This document shows, piece by piece, positions 36,651 to 45,925 of a DNA stretch of 64,000 nucleotides; position 1 is the stretch's first letter, and every line of letters starts with the position of its first letter. The position numbers were made by a program, and so were the translations under genes. The DNA lies in NCBI RefSeq assembly GCF_019669905.1, contig NZ_AP019777.1, positions 2,728,001 to 2,792,000 of the forward strand, given 5' to 3'. Under the pieces are notes generated by a model. It was not told the origin of the DNA and made no database searches. It saw only the letters and a program-made list of their open reading frames with translations. This stretch comes from Methylomonas koyamae (lineage in GTDB: Bacteria; Pseudomonadota; Gammaproteobacteria; Methylococcales; Methylomonadaceae).

Positions 36651-36764
36651 GTCTAACAAGACGTTCGACACGGACACGCGCCGACAGGGCGCCGCGAGAC
36701 TTTCTGGTGAGCGTATGCCTCGCGGCGCCCTGCCGGTGCGTGCCGGTCAACTCCAACGTTGAAT
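36651..36764 (+). other. Integron attC recombination site 2
   Basis: 114 bp from GTCTAAC (36651-36657, RYYYAAC) to GTTGAAT (36758-36764, GTTRRRY). The left and right arms are imperfectly complementary over more than 35 bases, including a strong GGGCGCCGCGAG/CTCGCGGCGCCC stem. This is the classic attC layout and ends the GNAT cassette 18 bases after the gene's stop. The next 115 bases hold no gene. Confidence 0.85.
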
Positions 36765-36879
36765 GTCAGTTCATCGGTTGCCTGCCGACATCGAGCGCAA
36801 ACCTTCGAATGTCAACTAGGGGTCTAAACATCACTGTCAACCAAACATCCTGAATGGCCGCTTTTACATCAACCATTCA

Positions 36880-37389
36880 TCATCCCACGTCGCCGAGATA
36901 ATCCTTCTTACCGATTTCCAGCCCGTTATGCCGCAAAATGGCGTAGGTGGTGGTAACGTGAAAATAAACATTCGGCAGCACGAAGTCTGTCACGTAAGTC
37001 AAACCCGTAAAGGTCGATGTTCGATCATGCCGGGGTAGCAAAATGGTGTTGTCTTCGCTACCGTCGATTTGGCTGGCAGTAAACGAATTGATATGTGCCA
37101 GTGTTTTATCAACGCGTTCGATCAACTCAGGAAAAGAGTTTTCGACATCTTCAAATTTCGGCGGCTCTTGCCCCGCTAATCGGGAAACAGCGCCCTTGGC
37201 AACGTCGCTGGCAATCTGTACCTGGCGTTTCAATGGGTACATGTCCGGGAATAGTCTGGCGTTGACCAAGACCGACGGATCGATCTTCTTGGCTTCCGCG
37301 TAAAGTTCTGCCTTTTCCAGAATCGTTCGTAATTGCGTCAAGCTACGAACGATTGGCAGAACCGTGATGGCATGCATGGATAATGACAT
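36880..37389 (-). CDS. DUF1993-family protein
   Basis: 169 residues resembling DUF1993, a DinB-like four-helix protein of unknown function: SLSMHAITVLPIVRSLTQLRTILEKAE at the start, RLFPDMYPLKRQVQIASDVAKGA in the middle, and LPNVYFHVTTTYAILRHNGLEIGKKDYLG at the end. It is monocistronic and opposite to the genes on both sides. Orientation against the cassette direction suggests it is not part of the integron array. Confidence 0.82.
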   Translation of the reverse strand: MSLSMHAITVLPIVRSLTQLRTILEKAELYAEAKKIDPSVLVNARLFPDMYPLKRQVQIASDVAKGAVSRLAGQEPPKFEDVENSFPELIERVDKTLAHINSFTASQIDGSEDNTILLPRHDRTSTFTGLTYVTDFVLPNVYFHVTTTYAILRHNGLEIGKKDYLGDVG

Positions 37390-37790
37390 TTAAAGTCTCC
37401 TGAGCGAGTGAAGCAGAGAAACGCGCAGTTTATGCAAAAACGCGCGATCAATATTGTCGAATTTAATTTGGCTTAACTAATACGCCTTTCCTTTGTCGGT
37501 CGGGAAAAAATGGCAACAAACCAATGCTAACGGATTTCTCCTCCAAATCGGAGTCGCATCCCGCCACGTCCCTTCCGCTCATGATTTCACCTTGCGCTAA
37601 AGCAGCGGATTCGCCATGATTCACCGCTTAGCGCTTGCTGAGCCGGAAAATCCGACTTTAAGAATTCATCCGTTTTAAGAATCGGCGGATTCTTTTTTCA
37701 AAAGCCACAACACGCAACCTACAAAAACCCTGTACATTTAGCCGACACCCTGACTGTACAAACACAACGGATACGATCTACTTAGGAACC
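37390..37790. other. Intergenic region before RM operon 2
   Basis: 401 bases without a gene. A small hairpin (AAGAATC-GGCG-GATTCTT, 37677-37694) followed by TTTT looks like a terminator on the plus strand, although no plus-strand gene ends before it. The promoter of the hsd operon should lie between it and 37791. Confidence 0.35.
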
Positions 37791-39848
37791 ATGGCCGACA
37801 ATCAAAATATCCTGCAATACGAATCCAAAATCTGGGCAACCGCCGATCTGTTGAGAGGTTGCGGCATCAAGGAATCCGAGTGGCCGTCTTTCATGATGCC
37901 ATTCTTTGCCTTGGTTATGATCGAAAGCCGGCTGATTCGGATGCTGGACGACATGAAAGCCGAATATGGCGAAGACACCTTGGCGGAGATGGATCAGGAC
38001 GATTTCATCGGCATGATTCGGGACAAGGGCCAAGGTTACAACGTCTATATCTTCGAGCGCCACAAAACCCTGAAAGACATTTGCGCCAACGACAAATCCT
38101 TTGATATTGATTTTGACGCCTATTTGCACGGCTTCGACGGCGAAACCAAAGACCTGCTGGGCGTGGATGCCAGCGAAGGCGAAAAGTTTCTGGATATTAA
38201 AGGCGTAATATCCAAGCTTAAAGCTAAGAAAACGGTACTTTTTGGCTACACCAAGGAATGGAGCGAGATCGATCTCAAGCCCTTCAACAACTCCGAAATC
38301 ACCACGCTGGAAGAACACATCAAGCGCAAATGGGCGGACATTTCCGCCGAAACCGCCGGGGAGCAATACACCCCGGACGACGTGATTGCGTTGATTGCCG
38401 AGATTATTGCCTCCAAGATTCAGCCCTCCGAGAAACTGTTGAAGCTGTACGACTGCAGCTGCGGCGGCGGCAACATGTTGTTTGGCGTGGAAGACCGGAT
38501 CAGTGAGAAGGTCCAGCGCCTGACGCAGACCTTCGGCCAGGACTGGAACGACGCGCTTTATGCCTTGGCCAAGATCGAAAGCCGGTTTCGGATCGATTCC
38601 AAAATCGAGCACGGCAACACCCTCACCGATGACAAATTCTATAACGAAGAATTCGACGTGGTGGTCGCCAATCCACCCTATGGCGTCAGCTGGAAAGGCT
38701 ATCAAAAAGACATCCTCAACGACAAAACCGGCCGCTTCAAATTCATCCCGTCCATCTCCGACGGCCAATTGCTATTCATGCAGCACCTGATCGCCAAGCT
38801 TGATGCCACCGGCATGGGCGTAGTGGTTCACAACGGCTCGACCTTGTTTTCCGGCGATGCCGGTTCCGCCGAAAGCAATATCCGTAAATGGATGCTGGAT
38901 ACCGATGTGGTCGAAGCGATTATCCAGCTGCCGACCGATGAGTTTTTCAACACCGGCATTTATACCTATCTGTGGGTACTCAATAAAAACAAGGACGCCG
39001 CCCGCAAGGATAAAGTCATGCTGATTAACGCCAGCGAGAAATTCAAACCGCTGAAGAAAAGCAAAGGCTCCAAGCGCAAGGAAGTGGACGAACAAAGCCG
39101 CCTGGAAATCGTGGAAACACTGGCCACGTTTGTAGACAATGACTATGCCCGCGTGTTTGAAAAGGAATATTTCTATTTCAACAAACAGGCCATCCTGCTC
39201 ACAAATATCGATAGCAACGGCAGAAGCTTTGAAGCGCAACTGGCGGACGGCAAAAAAAGCCTGAAACTAAAGCCGATCAAACTGGACAACGGCGAACGCT
39301 CAATCACCGATTTTGACATTACCACCTTCGACGCCGGGCAATTTATCTCTCTGGCAGACTATTTTGAAAACGACATCAAACCGTTTATCGCCGGGTTGGA
39401 TTACAAGGAACAGCCTGTGGTCATCACCACGGCAAAAGCCCAATACCGCTTTGACAACGACAAGGAAACCCTGCTTAAAACCGAAAACGGCCAAACCGAA
39501 GAACTGGGCTGCGGCAAGATCGTGGTTAAAGCCAGCTTGAAAAACGCCAGTCGCAGCCAGTCGGAGCGCATCGAAATCACCGTCGAACTCACCCCGGACA
39601 CCCAGAAAGATTACGAGATCATCCCGTTTCATAAACACGAAGTCGACAACCAACAGGCGATTGCCGCCTTCATGGCCAAATACATCAGCAAGCCGTTCGA
39701 GTATCTGGAAAACGTGGTCGGCGTGGAAATCAACTTCAACAAAGTGTTCTACCAGCCTGAAAAATTGCGGCCGGTCGGCGATATTCTGGCCGACATTGCC
39801 AAGCTGGATGAGCAAATCAAGGCGCTGGAAGAAGGGTTGGTTTTATGA
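37791..39848 (+). CDS. hsdM: Type I restriction enzyme, N6-adenine methyltransferase subunit (system 2)
   Basis: 685 residues, unlike the HsdM of system 1 in sequence. SAM-binding region LYDCSCGGGNMLFGVEDR near 220, catalytic NPPYGVSWKGYQ near 298, and a long C-terminal part that ends LRPVGDILADIAKLDEQIKALEEG, the usual HsdS-contacting helix. It starts the hsdM-hsdS-antitoxin-PIN-hsdR operon and overlaps hsdS by 4 bases (ATGA). It would methylate adenine in the host recognition site. Confidence 0.94.
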   Translation: MADNQNILQYESKIWATADLLRGCGIKESEWPSFMMPFFALVMIESRLIRMLDDMKAEYGEDTLAEMDQDDFIGMIRDKGQGYNVYIFERHKTLKDICANDKSFDIDFDAYLHGFDGETKDLLGVDASEGEKFLDIKGVISKLKAKKTVLFGYTKEWSEIDLKPFNNSEITTLEEHIKRKWADISAETAGEQYTPDDVIALIAEIIASKIQPSEKLLKLYDCSCGGGNMLFGVEDRISEKVQRLTQTFGQDWNDALYALAKIESRFRIDSKIEHGNTLTDDKFYNEEFDVVVANPPYGVSWKGYQKDILNDKTGRFKFIPSISDGQLLFMQHLIAKLDATGMGVVVHNGSTLFSGDAGSAESNIRKWMLDTDVVEAIIQLPTDEFFNTGIYTYLWVLNKNKDAARKDKVMLINASEKFKPLKKSKGSKRKEVDEQSRLEIVETLATFVDNDYARVFEKEYFYFNKQAILLTNIDSNGRSFEAQLADGKKSLKLKPIKLDNGERSITDFDITTFDAGQFISLADYFENDIKPFIAGLDYKEQPVVITTAKAQYRFDNDKETLLKTENGQTEELGCGKIVVKASLKNASRSQSERIEITVELTPDTQKDYEIIPFHKHEVDNQQAIAAFMAKYISKPFEYLENVVGVEINFNKVFYQPEKLRPVGDILADIAKLDEQIKALEEGLVL

Positions 39849-41170
39849 TCCAGCAGGTTTCCAAACGCTATGATGCCTATCGGGATAGTGAGATTGAGTG
39901 GTTGGGTGAGATTCCAAAGCATTGGGAGTTAAAAAGGCTAAAAGAAGTTGTAACTGGCGGATTATCTTATGGTGCAAATGAAAGTGCCGTAGATTCGAAT
40001 CCGCTGCATCCTCGCTATATCAGGATTACAGATTTTTCTGATGATGAGACACTACGCGAAGAAACTTTTAAATCGTTAACACCAGATATAGCAAAGAATT
40101 ACCTCTTGAAAGAAGGAGATATTTTATTAGCGAGAAGCGGCGCTACTGCAGGAAAAACGTTCCATTTTAAAAATTATTCAGGTCAAGCCTGTTATGCCGG
40201 ATATTTAATTAAGGCTCGTCCAAAGCAATCAATACTATTATCCGATTTTATTAGCTATTTCACGAAGTCACATGCCTATAACAATTGGAGAAATTCAGTT
40301 GTAATTAAAGCAACGATAGAGAACATTAGCGCCGAAAAGTATGGTTTTTTTCTACTCATCCCAAGACCTTCCTTATCAGAACAACAAGCCATCACCGCTT
40401 ATCTCGACGATAAAACCGCGCAAATTGACCAACAAATCGACCTGCTTTCCCAAAAGGCCAAGCACTATAGCGAACTGAAGCAAGCCCTGATTAACGAAAC
40501 CGTCACGCGCGGGCTGGATAAAACCGTTCCCATGAAAGAAAGCGGGATTGAGTGGATTGGTGAAATTCCGGCGCATTGGAGAATAGAACGAATAAAAGAG
40601 ACTTCCGTAATAAATAGAAAATCTCTTTCTGAGAAAACGCCTGATGACTATAAATTTGAATATGTCGATATAAGTGGCGTTACTTTTGGCCAACGAGGTT
40701 ATTTAACCGAAAGTTTGATTTTTTCCGAGGCACCATCACGAGCAAGACGAATAGTAAAAAAAGGCGATACCTTAATATCTACGGTACGGACTTATTTGAA
40801 AGCCGTCGCTAATATCGAAAGTGACGTAAAAGATTTGATTGCTTCTACTGGGTTTGCTGTAATTACACCTAAAAACAAGGTTTATGAGAAATATCAGTCA
40901 TACCTTCTGACGGCAGATTTTATAATTGATGAAATCTGTGCTCTTTCGACGGGTGTAAGCTATCCGGCGATCAATGCCTCTACAATTGGGAATTTGTTTT
41001 TTCTTCTTCCTCCATACACTGAACAAAAAGCCATCGCCGACTATCTCGACCAAAAAGCCTCGCAAATCGACGCGATTGTCGAAACCATCAACGCCCAAAT
41101 CGATAACCTGAAAGCACTGCGCAAAACCCTGATTAACGATGTCGTGACCGGTAAAATCTGCATCCTTTAG
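39845..41170 (+). CDS. hsdS: Type I restriction enzyme, specificity subunit (system 2)
   Basis: 441 residues with two internally repeated halves: EIEWLGEIPKHWELKRLKEV and GIEWIGEIPAHWRIERIKET start the two target-recognition domains, and AITAYLDDKTAQIDQQIDLL and AIADYLDQKASQIDAIVETI are the spacer helices. The recognition parts (about 39,930-40,370 and 40,570-41,020) are visibly more AT-rich than the helices, a sign of domain exchange. The tail LRKTLINDVVTGKI is typical. Confidence 0.94.
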   Translation: MIQQVSKRYDAYRDSEIEWLGEIPKHWELKRLKEVVTGGLSYGANESAVDSNPLHPRYIRITDFSDDETLREETFKSLTPDIAKNYLLKEGDILLARSGATAGKTFHFKNYSGQACYAGYLIKARPKQSILLSDFISYFTKSHAYNNWRNSVVIKATIENISAEKYGFFLLIPRPSLSEQQAITAYLDDKTAQIDQQIDLLSQKAKHYSELKQALINETVTRGLDKTVPMKESGIEWIGEIPAHWRIERIKETSVINRKSLSEKTPDDYKFEYVDISGVTFGQRGYLTESLIFSEAPSRARRIVKKGDTLISTVRTYLKAVANIESDVKDLIASTGFAVITPKNKVYEKYQSYLLTADFIIDEICALSTGVSYPAINASTIGNLFFLLPPYTEQKAIADYLDQKASQIDAIVETINAQIDNLKALRKTLINDVVTGKICIL

Positions 41171-41182
41171 GAGGACCTGACC

Positions 41183-41380
41183 ATGAGCCAAACCGTACAA
41201 GCCGAAATACCCGATCAACTGTTCCAACAGGCGCAAACTCTGGTGCATCAGGGATGGGCCGGCAGTTTTCAGGAAATCGTCAACGATGCCCTGCGGCGTT
41301 ATCTGGAATCCCATCAGGAAGCATTGACCGAAGCCTTGATTCAGGACGATGTGCAATGGGGCTTGCATGGGGATGACTAA
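41183..41380 (+). CDS. Antitoxin-like protein (ribbon-helix-helix type) in the hsd operon
   Basis: 65 residues, 12 bases after hsdS, with AGGAGG before the ATG. The pattern QAEIPDQLFQQAQTLVHQGWAGSFQEIVNDALRRYLESH is that of a small strand-helix-helix DNA-binding antitoxin. It overlaps the PIN-domain gene, so the two form a toxin-antitoxin pair. It may repress its own operon. Confidence 0.75.
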   Translation: MSQTVQAEIPDQLFQQAQTLVHQGWAGSFQEIVNDALRRYLESHQEALTEALIQDDVQWGLHGDD

Positions 41381-41891
41381 AGCCGCGCTGGTCGTCGCCG
41401 ACGCCGGGCCGTTGATTCATCTGGATGAATTGGCCGCCCTGGATGTGATCGGCGATTTCTCTGCCGTGATTGTTCCCGATGCGGTTTGGCGGGAAGTGCA
41501 ACAACACCGGCCGCAGGCTTTATCACATCCCGCTGTAAAACTGCTCAGGCAGCCCATGCTGTCGGCCTCGGCGCAAGTCAATGCCGTCGCGGCTTTATAT
41601 ACCTTGCATCAGGGAGAACGCGAAGCGCTGGCTTTGTGTTTACAACAGCACATTACGCTGCTGCTGACGGATGACACTGCCGCCCGTTTGGCCGCCAAAA
41701 ATCTCAATATCAACGCCCACGGCACCTTGGGTTTGCTGATCCGTGCCGTGCGCAAACAACATCGCAGCCCTGCCGAGGTGTTAGCGTTATTGGCCGCCAT
41801 TCCGGCTCAATCCAGCTTGCACATACGCCCGAGTTTATTGAATGACGTGATCGCCCAAGTCAAAGCGGAATGGATGACCGACGATGAATGA
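41367..41891 (+). CDS. PIN-domain toxin (DUF3368 type) in the hsd operon
   Basis: 174 residues from ATG 41367 (another ATG lies two codons on, and one six codons before). It overlaps the antitoxin gene end. PIN nuclease acidic residues are seen in VVADAGPLIHLDEL, in GEREALALCLQQ, and in LLTDDTAARLAAKNL. VapC-like PIN proteins cleave RNA, often tRNA or rRNA, when released from their antitoxin. Its end overlaps the hsdR start by 8 bases. Placement inside an hsd operon is unusual. Confidence 0.85.
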   Translation: MGMTKAALVVADAGPLIHLDELAALDVIGDFSAVIVPDAVWREVQQHRPQALSHPAVKLLRQPMLSASAQVNAVAALYTLHQGEREALALCLQQHITLLLTDDTAARLAAKNLNINAHGTLGLLIRAVRKQHRSPAEVLALLAAIPAQSSLHIRPSLLNDVIAQVKAEWMTDDE

Positions 41892-44800
41892 ATTACACCT
41901 GCAAGACCGATTTTTAGTGCCTTTTCTGCGCGATAGCCTGGGTTACCGGGAAGTCAAAGCCAACACCGTCACGCAGTCGCTGATTATCGAAGAAGACCTG
42001 CAAGCCTTTATTGCCGAAACTGAACTGAACCAAAAGCCTTATGAGGCCTTGCTGAAAAAATACGATGGCAACCAAAAACAGTTGTTAGCCGATTTGATCG
42101 AGCTGATCCAGGAACGCTGCGGCAGCAGCCGTAACAAGGCATTGTTCCTGAACGCCAATAAATCCGTGGCTTTGCAGGGTATCAAACTGCACTTGTTCTA
42201 CACCGGCGACAGCGTGATTCATGACAACGCCTTGTTCGAGCAGAACATTTTTTCGGTGGTGCAGGAATTGCCTTATAAGTACCGCTATCAGGAGCAATTG
42301 ATCTATTCCTTCCGGCCGGATTTGGCCTTCTTCGTCAACGGCATTTATTTGGGCTATAGCGAGCTGAAATCCAACTACACCAACCAGAACGCCAGCAAGA
42401 ATGGCCGTGGCAAGGTGATCAAGGACTATTTCGAGGCGGTGAAAGCCTATTACACCCATGTGGACGCCAACGCCATGCTCAGCGAGAAGGACAAGGAAGC
42501 CATCCGCCGCGATTTTTTGAAAGTGTTTGAAAAAGCCATCCACATCAGCACCACCGATATTAAAGACACCTACGTGATTCGCAACATCTCGGATTTTTTC
42601 GAGGATATTCTGGAAACCTGCCGCCAAGGCAAGTTTGACCGCGAAGACTATGAAAAACGGGTGATGAAGGTGTTCAAGCCGTATCCCTTGGTTAATCCGG
42701 ATGCCGACAAAAAGGACAAATTCAAGGAGCTGTTTACCGCCCATTACGGCAAACCCTTCATCGAGAAGGAAATTCTGTATTACAACTTCATCGAGCGGGA
42801 TGTGTACGTCGTCAAGGGCGTCAAGCAGCTTAAAGACGAGAAAGGCCAGCTGATTTCGCCCCGGCCGAAACAGAAATTCGGCACCGATAAAATCATCGCC
42901 AAAATCGATGAGTTTCTGGAGCATGAAGGCGAGGACGATTACTTTATCGCCTTGCTGGAAAAGCAACTGGCCCAGGTGTCGCCGGCCAGACGTCAAGAGC
43001 TGATCGACAAGCGCAAAGCCTACGCCAACAACAAAAACGTCTATTCCTTGCTGATGCAATACGCGGCCGGCTTTGGCAAATCCAATATCATCGGCTGGAC
43101 GGCGTTGCAGCTGAAGGACATGCGCCGTCATGGCGAGTATGTCTACGACAAGATCATGATTGTGGTGGATCGCTTGCAGTTGCGCAGCCAGATCGATTCG
43201 TTGATGTTGAATATGAACATCGACAATCGAATGTATATTGAGGCCCACAACAAGAAGACTTTTCAGGATGCATTAAAGTCAGACATGCGGATTGTGATCG
43301 TCAATCTGCAAAAGTTCGGCGCCGCCCGCGACATGCTGGACAAAGAGGTGTTGGACAAACTGGCCAAGCTGCGGATCGTGTTTCTGATCGATGAAATCCA
43401 CCGCTCCAATAGCGGCGAGATGCACGAGGACATGGTGAATATCTTCGATGAATTGCAATCTGCGTTCGATCAGGACCGGGCTTATCAGGCCAAACGCGAT
43501 AAAAAGAATCTGATTATCGGTTTCACCGCTACGCCGGACGATCATACGCTGGCCCGGTTTGGCGAATATAGCGGCTACGCCGAAAGTGAAAAGTTATGGG
43601 TGCCGTTTGATTCGTACACCATGAAAGAAGCCATCGAGGATGGCTTTATTCTCAATCCGCTGAAGAATATCGTGCCGGTGGCCTCGAAGATGTTGTTCGA
43701 CGTGCCCAAAAACGAGCTGGAAGGCTTGGAAGCCAAGACGTACAAGGACGCGCAAAAGAAACAGATTTATGAAAACCGCGACCGCATCGACGCCATTGCT
43801 GAATACGTGGCCGATATGCTGGTCAAGGATGTGTACCGGCAGATACGCGGCACCGGTAAAGCCATGCTGGCCGTGCATTCCATCAAAGCGGCCATTGCCT
43901 ATAAACAGGAAGTGACCAAGCATTTTAATCAGCGGATCAAGGAACCTAAATACCAGAAGTACGCGGACGCGCCGATTTATATCGTCTATTCCGATAATCA
44001 GGATGAGCAAAGCGCCAAGGGCTTGAATGGTGGTTTGTCGGAAGAAAAGGTGTTGGAGCAATTTTCGCTGAGAAAAAATGGCCTGATCATCGTGGTGGCC
44101 AAGCTGCAAACCGGCTTTGATGAACGGCGGCTGCATACCTTGTTTCTGGATAAGGAGATTCGCGGCATCAGTGCCATTCAAACCATTTCCCGCGTCAACC
44201 GCACCACCAAGTATAAAAACGACTGCAAGATCATCGATTTCTCTTACGAGAATGTGAATGTGCAGAACATCAAGGATGCTTTCGAGCATTTTTCCGATGT
44301 GGTGGTCAGTGATTTCGACCCGTTCAGCGATAAACGGGTTCTGGATATACTGTTCACCGAGCTGAAAAAATCCGAGGTGTATCAGAAGTTTTTTGATGTC
44401 TTCATGCAGATTTTCAAGGATGCCGACAAACGGGACGATCCGGAAAGCTATCTGGACCTTGAAAACAGTATCGAAAAATTCATCGATGCCAACCCGAAGC
44501 GAACGGCGGATACCAAGGCCAAAACGGCGCAGTATTTTACGATCCTGAACCGGATCGAGTACGTGATCGAGCTGGAACTGAAATTCAGCGTGCCGTCCTT
44601 TTTGCGCTTCTGGCGGCTATTCAATACCTTGTACAACCAGATGCACCGGACGGATGATGTCAAAGACCCGATCGAAGTCTATTTCGACAATCAGATCGGC
44701 ATCATTGAAGTGGAAACACAGGAAACCGAAGCGAAGAAAAAAAAGCCAACCAAAGTGGCGGAAGGCACCGAATCTGGCGGCAGCTACCAATTCGATATTT

Positions 44801-45111
44801 TGAAGATCATCGAAGCTCGCAACGAGCAGGAAGCGATTGTCGGCGGCTTGATTAAAGAGTTCGAAGGTAAGATTCAGGAGCTATTCGAGTTTGTCCGCCA
44901 AGAAGACGAAGGCAAACGGCTGATGGTCAAGATTAAATCCCAGGTATCCGAAGATGAGATATACAGCGATTTTGCCAAGCTATACCGGCGCTTCAGAGCC
45001 TTACGAAAGAAGACGGTGGGCGATTATTTTTTCAAGGAAACCGAAGATTTGGTGGAAAAACTGTGCGATGATTTTGAAGTGAGCGTTAAGCTCAATGATG
45101 AGGGGATATGA
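41884..45111 (+). CDS. hsdR: Type I restriction enzyme, R subunit (system 2)
   Basis: 1,075 residues. N-terminal nuclease core RPDLAFFVNGIYLGYSELKS supplies D and E-x-K; the motor has Walker A YAAGFGKSNI near residue 395, LIDEIHRSNSGE near 502, FTATPDD, and later VAKLQTGFDERRLHTLFLDK and ISRVNRTTK. It differs from the system-1 HsdR in length and sequence, so the two systems are unrelated at short range. The start lies within the end of the PIN gene. Confidence 0.95.
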   Translation: MNELHLQDRFLVPFLRDSLGYREVKANTVTQSLIIEEDLQAFIAETELNQKPYEALLKKYDGNQKQLLADLIELIQERCGSSRNKALFLNANKSVALQGIKLHLFYTGDSVIHDNALFEQNIFSVVQELPYKYRYQEQLIYSFRPDLAFFVNGIYLGYSELKSNYTNQNASKNGRGKVIKDYFEAVKAYYTHVDANAMLSEKDKEAIRRDFLKVFEKAIHISTTDIKDTYVIRNISDFFEDILETCRQGKFDREDYEKRVMKVFKPYPLVNPDADKKDKFKELFTAHYGKPFIEKEILYYNFIERDVYVVKGVKQLKDEKGQLISPRPKQKFGTDKIIAKIDEFLEHEGEDDYFIALLEKQLAQVSPARRQELIDKRKAYANNKNVYSLLMQYAAGFGKSNIIGWTALQLKDMRRHGEYVYDKIMIVVDRLQLRSQIDSLMLNMNIDNRMYIEAHNKKTFQDALKSDMRIVIVNLQKFGAARDMLDKEVLDKLAKLRIVFLIDEIHRSNSGEMHEDMVNIFDELQSAFDQDRAYQAKRDKKNLIIGFTATPDDHTLARFGEYSGYAESEKLWVPFDSYTMKEAIEDGFILNPLKNIVPVASKMLFDVPKNELEGLEAKTYKDAQKKQIYENRDRIDAIAEYVADMLVKDVYRQIRGTGKAMLAVHSIKAAIAYKQEVTKHFNQRIKEPKYQKYADAPIYIVYSDNQDEQSAKGLNGGLSEEKVLEQFSLRKNGLIIVVAKLQTGFDERRLHTLFLDKEIRGISAIQTISRVNRTTKYKNDCKIIDFSYENVNVQNIKDAFEHFSDVVVSDFDPFSDKRVLDILFTELKKSEVYQKFFDVFMQIFKDADKRDDPESYLDLENSIEKFIDANPKRTADTKAKTAQYFTILNRIEYVIELELKFSVPSFLRFWRLFNTLYNQMHRTDDVKDPIEVYFDNQIGIIEVETQETEAKKKKPTKVAEGTESGGSYQFDILKIIEARNEQEAIVGGLIKEFEGKIQELFEFVRQEDEGKRLMVKIKSQVSEDEIYSDFAKLYRRFRALRKKTVGDYFFKETEDLVEKLCDDFEVSVKLNDEGI

Positions 45112-45205
45112 AACATGTCGAAATTACCACACCTCCAAACTGTCCATAAGTCGATGTCGCTCTGGAAATAGCCAAACGCATTTTACAGTCATTCAGGTAG
45201 GCAAT

Positions 45206-45724
45206 ATGAAAACTATCCATCGATCAATTCAGGCTTTGAGCAACTTTTTAAAAGACCTGCCTGCAAACGAACGAATGATTACTGAAAACTCCCGTCCCAA
45301 AGTTCTTGAGCTACTGCAAGAATGTTGGCCACACCTAAGTGGCAGTGATGAACATAATACGCGTTCAGATAAAATTTACCGCGCAGAAAATTTACGCTGG
45401 ATGCCGCCGATATTGTATTTTGAACTTGAGCGACATGGCGCTACAGTCAATGGGTCCAGCAGAGCCGATGTTCACCACTGGGAAATTGATGTAGATGATG
45501 GCACCGCTCAAGTCGTAAAGGAGGGACGTCGACAGCTTACAAAAATGGCACCTAGAATGGATGTCAGAGCAAAAGCGAAGGAGATTGCAGATGCTATCTT
45601 AAACGGGCGCGAACATCCTTCGTTCAACTGGGATAACAATCAAGAGTGGGTCGTGATTACGATTAGTGAAATTATCCCCAATCAACAGCATTGTGTTGAC
45701 ACAAATCCGCGCCGAGCCGATTAA
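45206..45724 (+). CDS. Hypothetical protein downstream of hsdR
   Basis: 172 residues from the ATG at 45206 (AGG nearby); the open frame extends upstream but that part overlaps hsdR and lacks protein-like sequence. Soluble, mixed helix and strand: IQALSNFLKDLPANERMITE, ENLRWMPPILYFELERHG, VHHWEIDVDDGTAQ. No family recognised. It may be cotranscribed with hsdR (94 bases away). GC is intermediate, lower than hsdR. Confidence 0.65.
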   Translation: MKTIHRSIQALSNFLKDLPANERMITENSRPKVLELLQECWPHLSGSDEHNTRSDKIYRAENLRWMPPILYFELERHGATVNGSSRADVHHWEIDVDDGTAQVVKEGRRQLTKMAPRMDVRAKAKEIADAILNGREHPSFNWDNNQEWVVITISEIIPNQQHCVDTNPRRAD

Positions 45725-45925
45725 TGATATCCATCAATCAAGATGCTGTTCGTCAACTTATGGCATACCTGTTTCGTAGCTTTTATCCCATTGTATAATC
45801 GTCATTTCCATTATCCGAATTTAGAACTCAAATCAGTTCAGATGACCTGGGGGGCCACCCTAAAACGGGTAGCACCCAAAAAGTTACTCAAAATTGCTGT
45901 AACGTGCCGCTAGTCGAATTCAGGT

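Noticed and set aside
42085..43248. 387-codon frame opposite hsdR of system 2
   Set aside because: It lies wholly within the antisense of a well-supported HsdR and has low-complexity hydrophobic composition.
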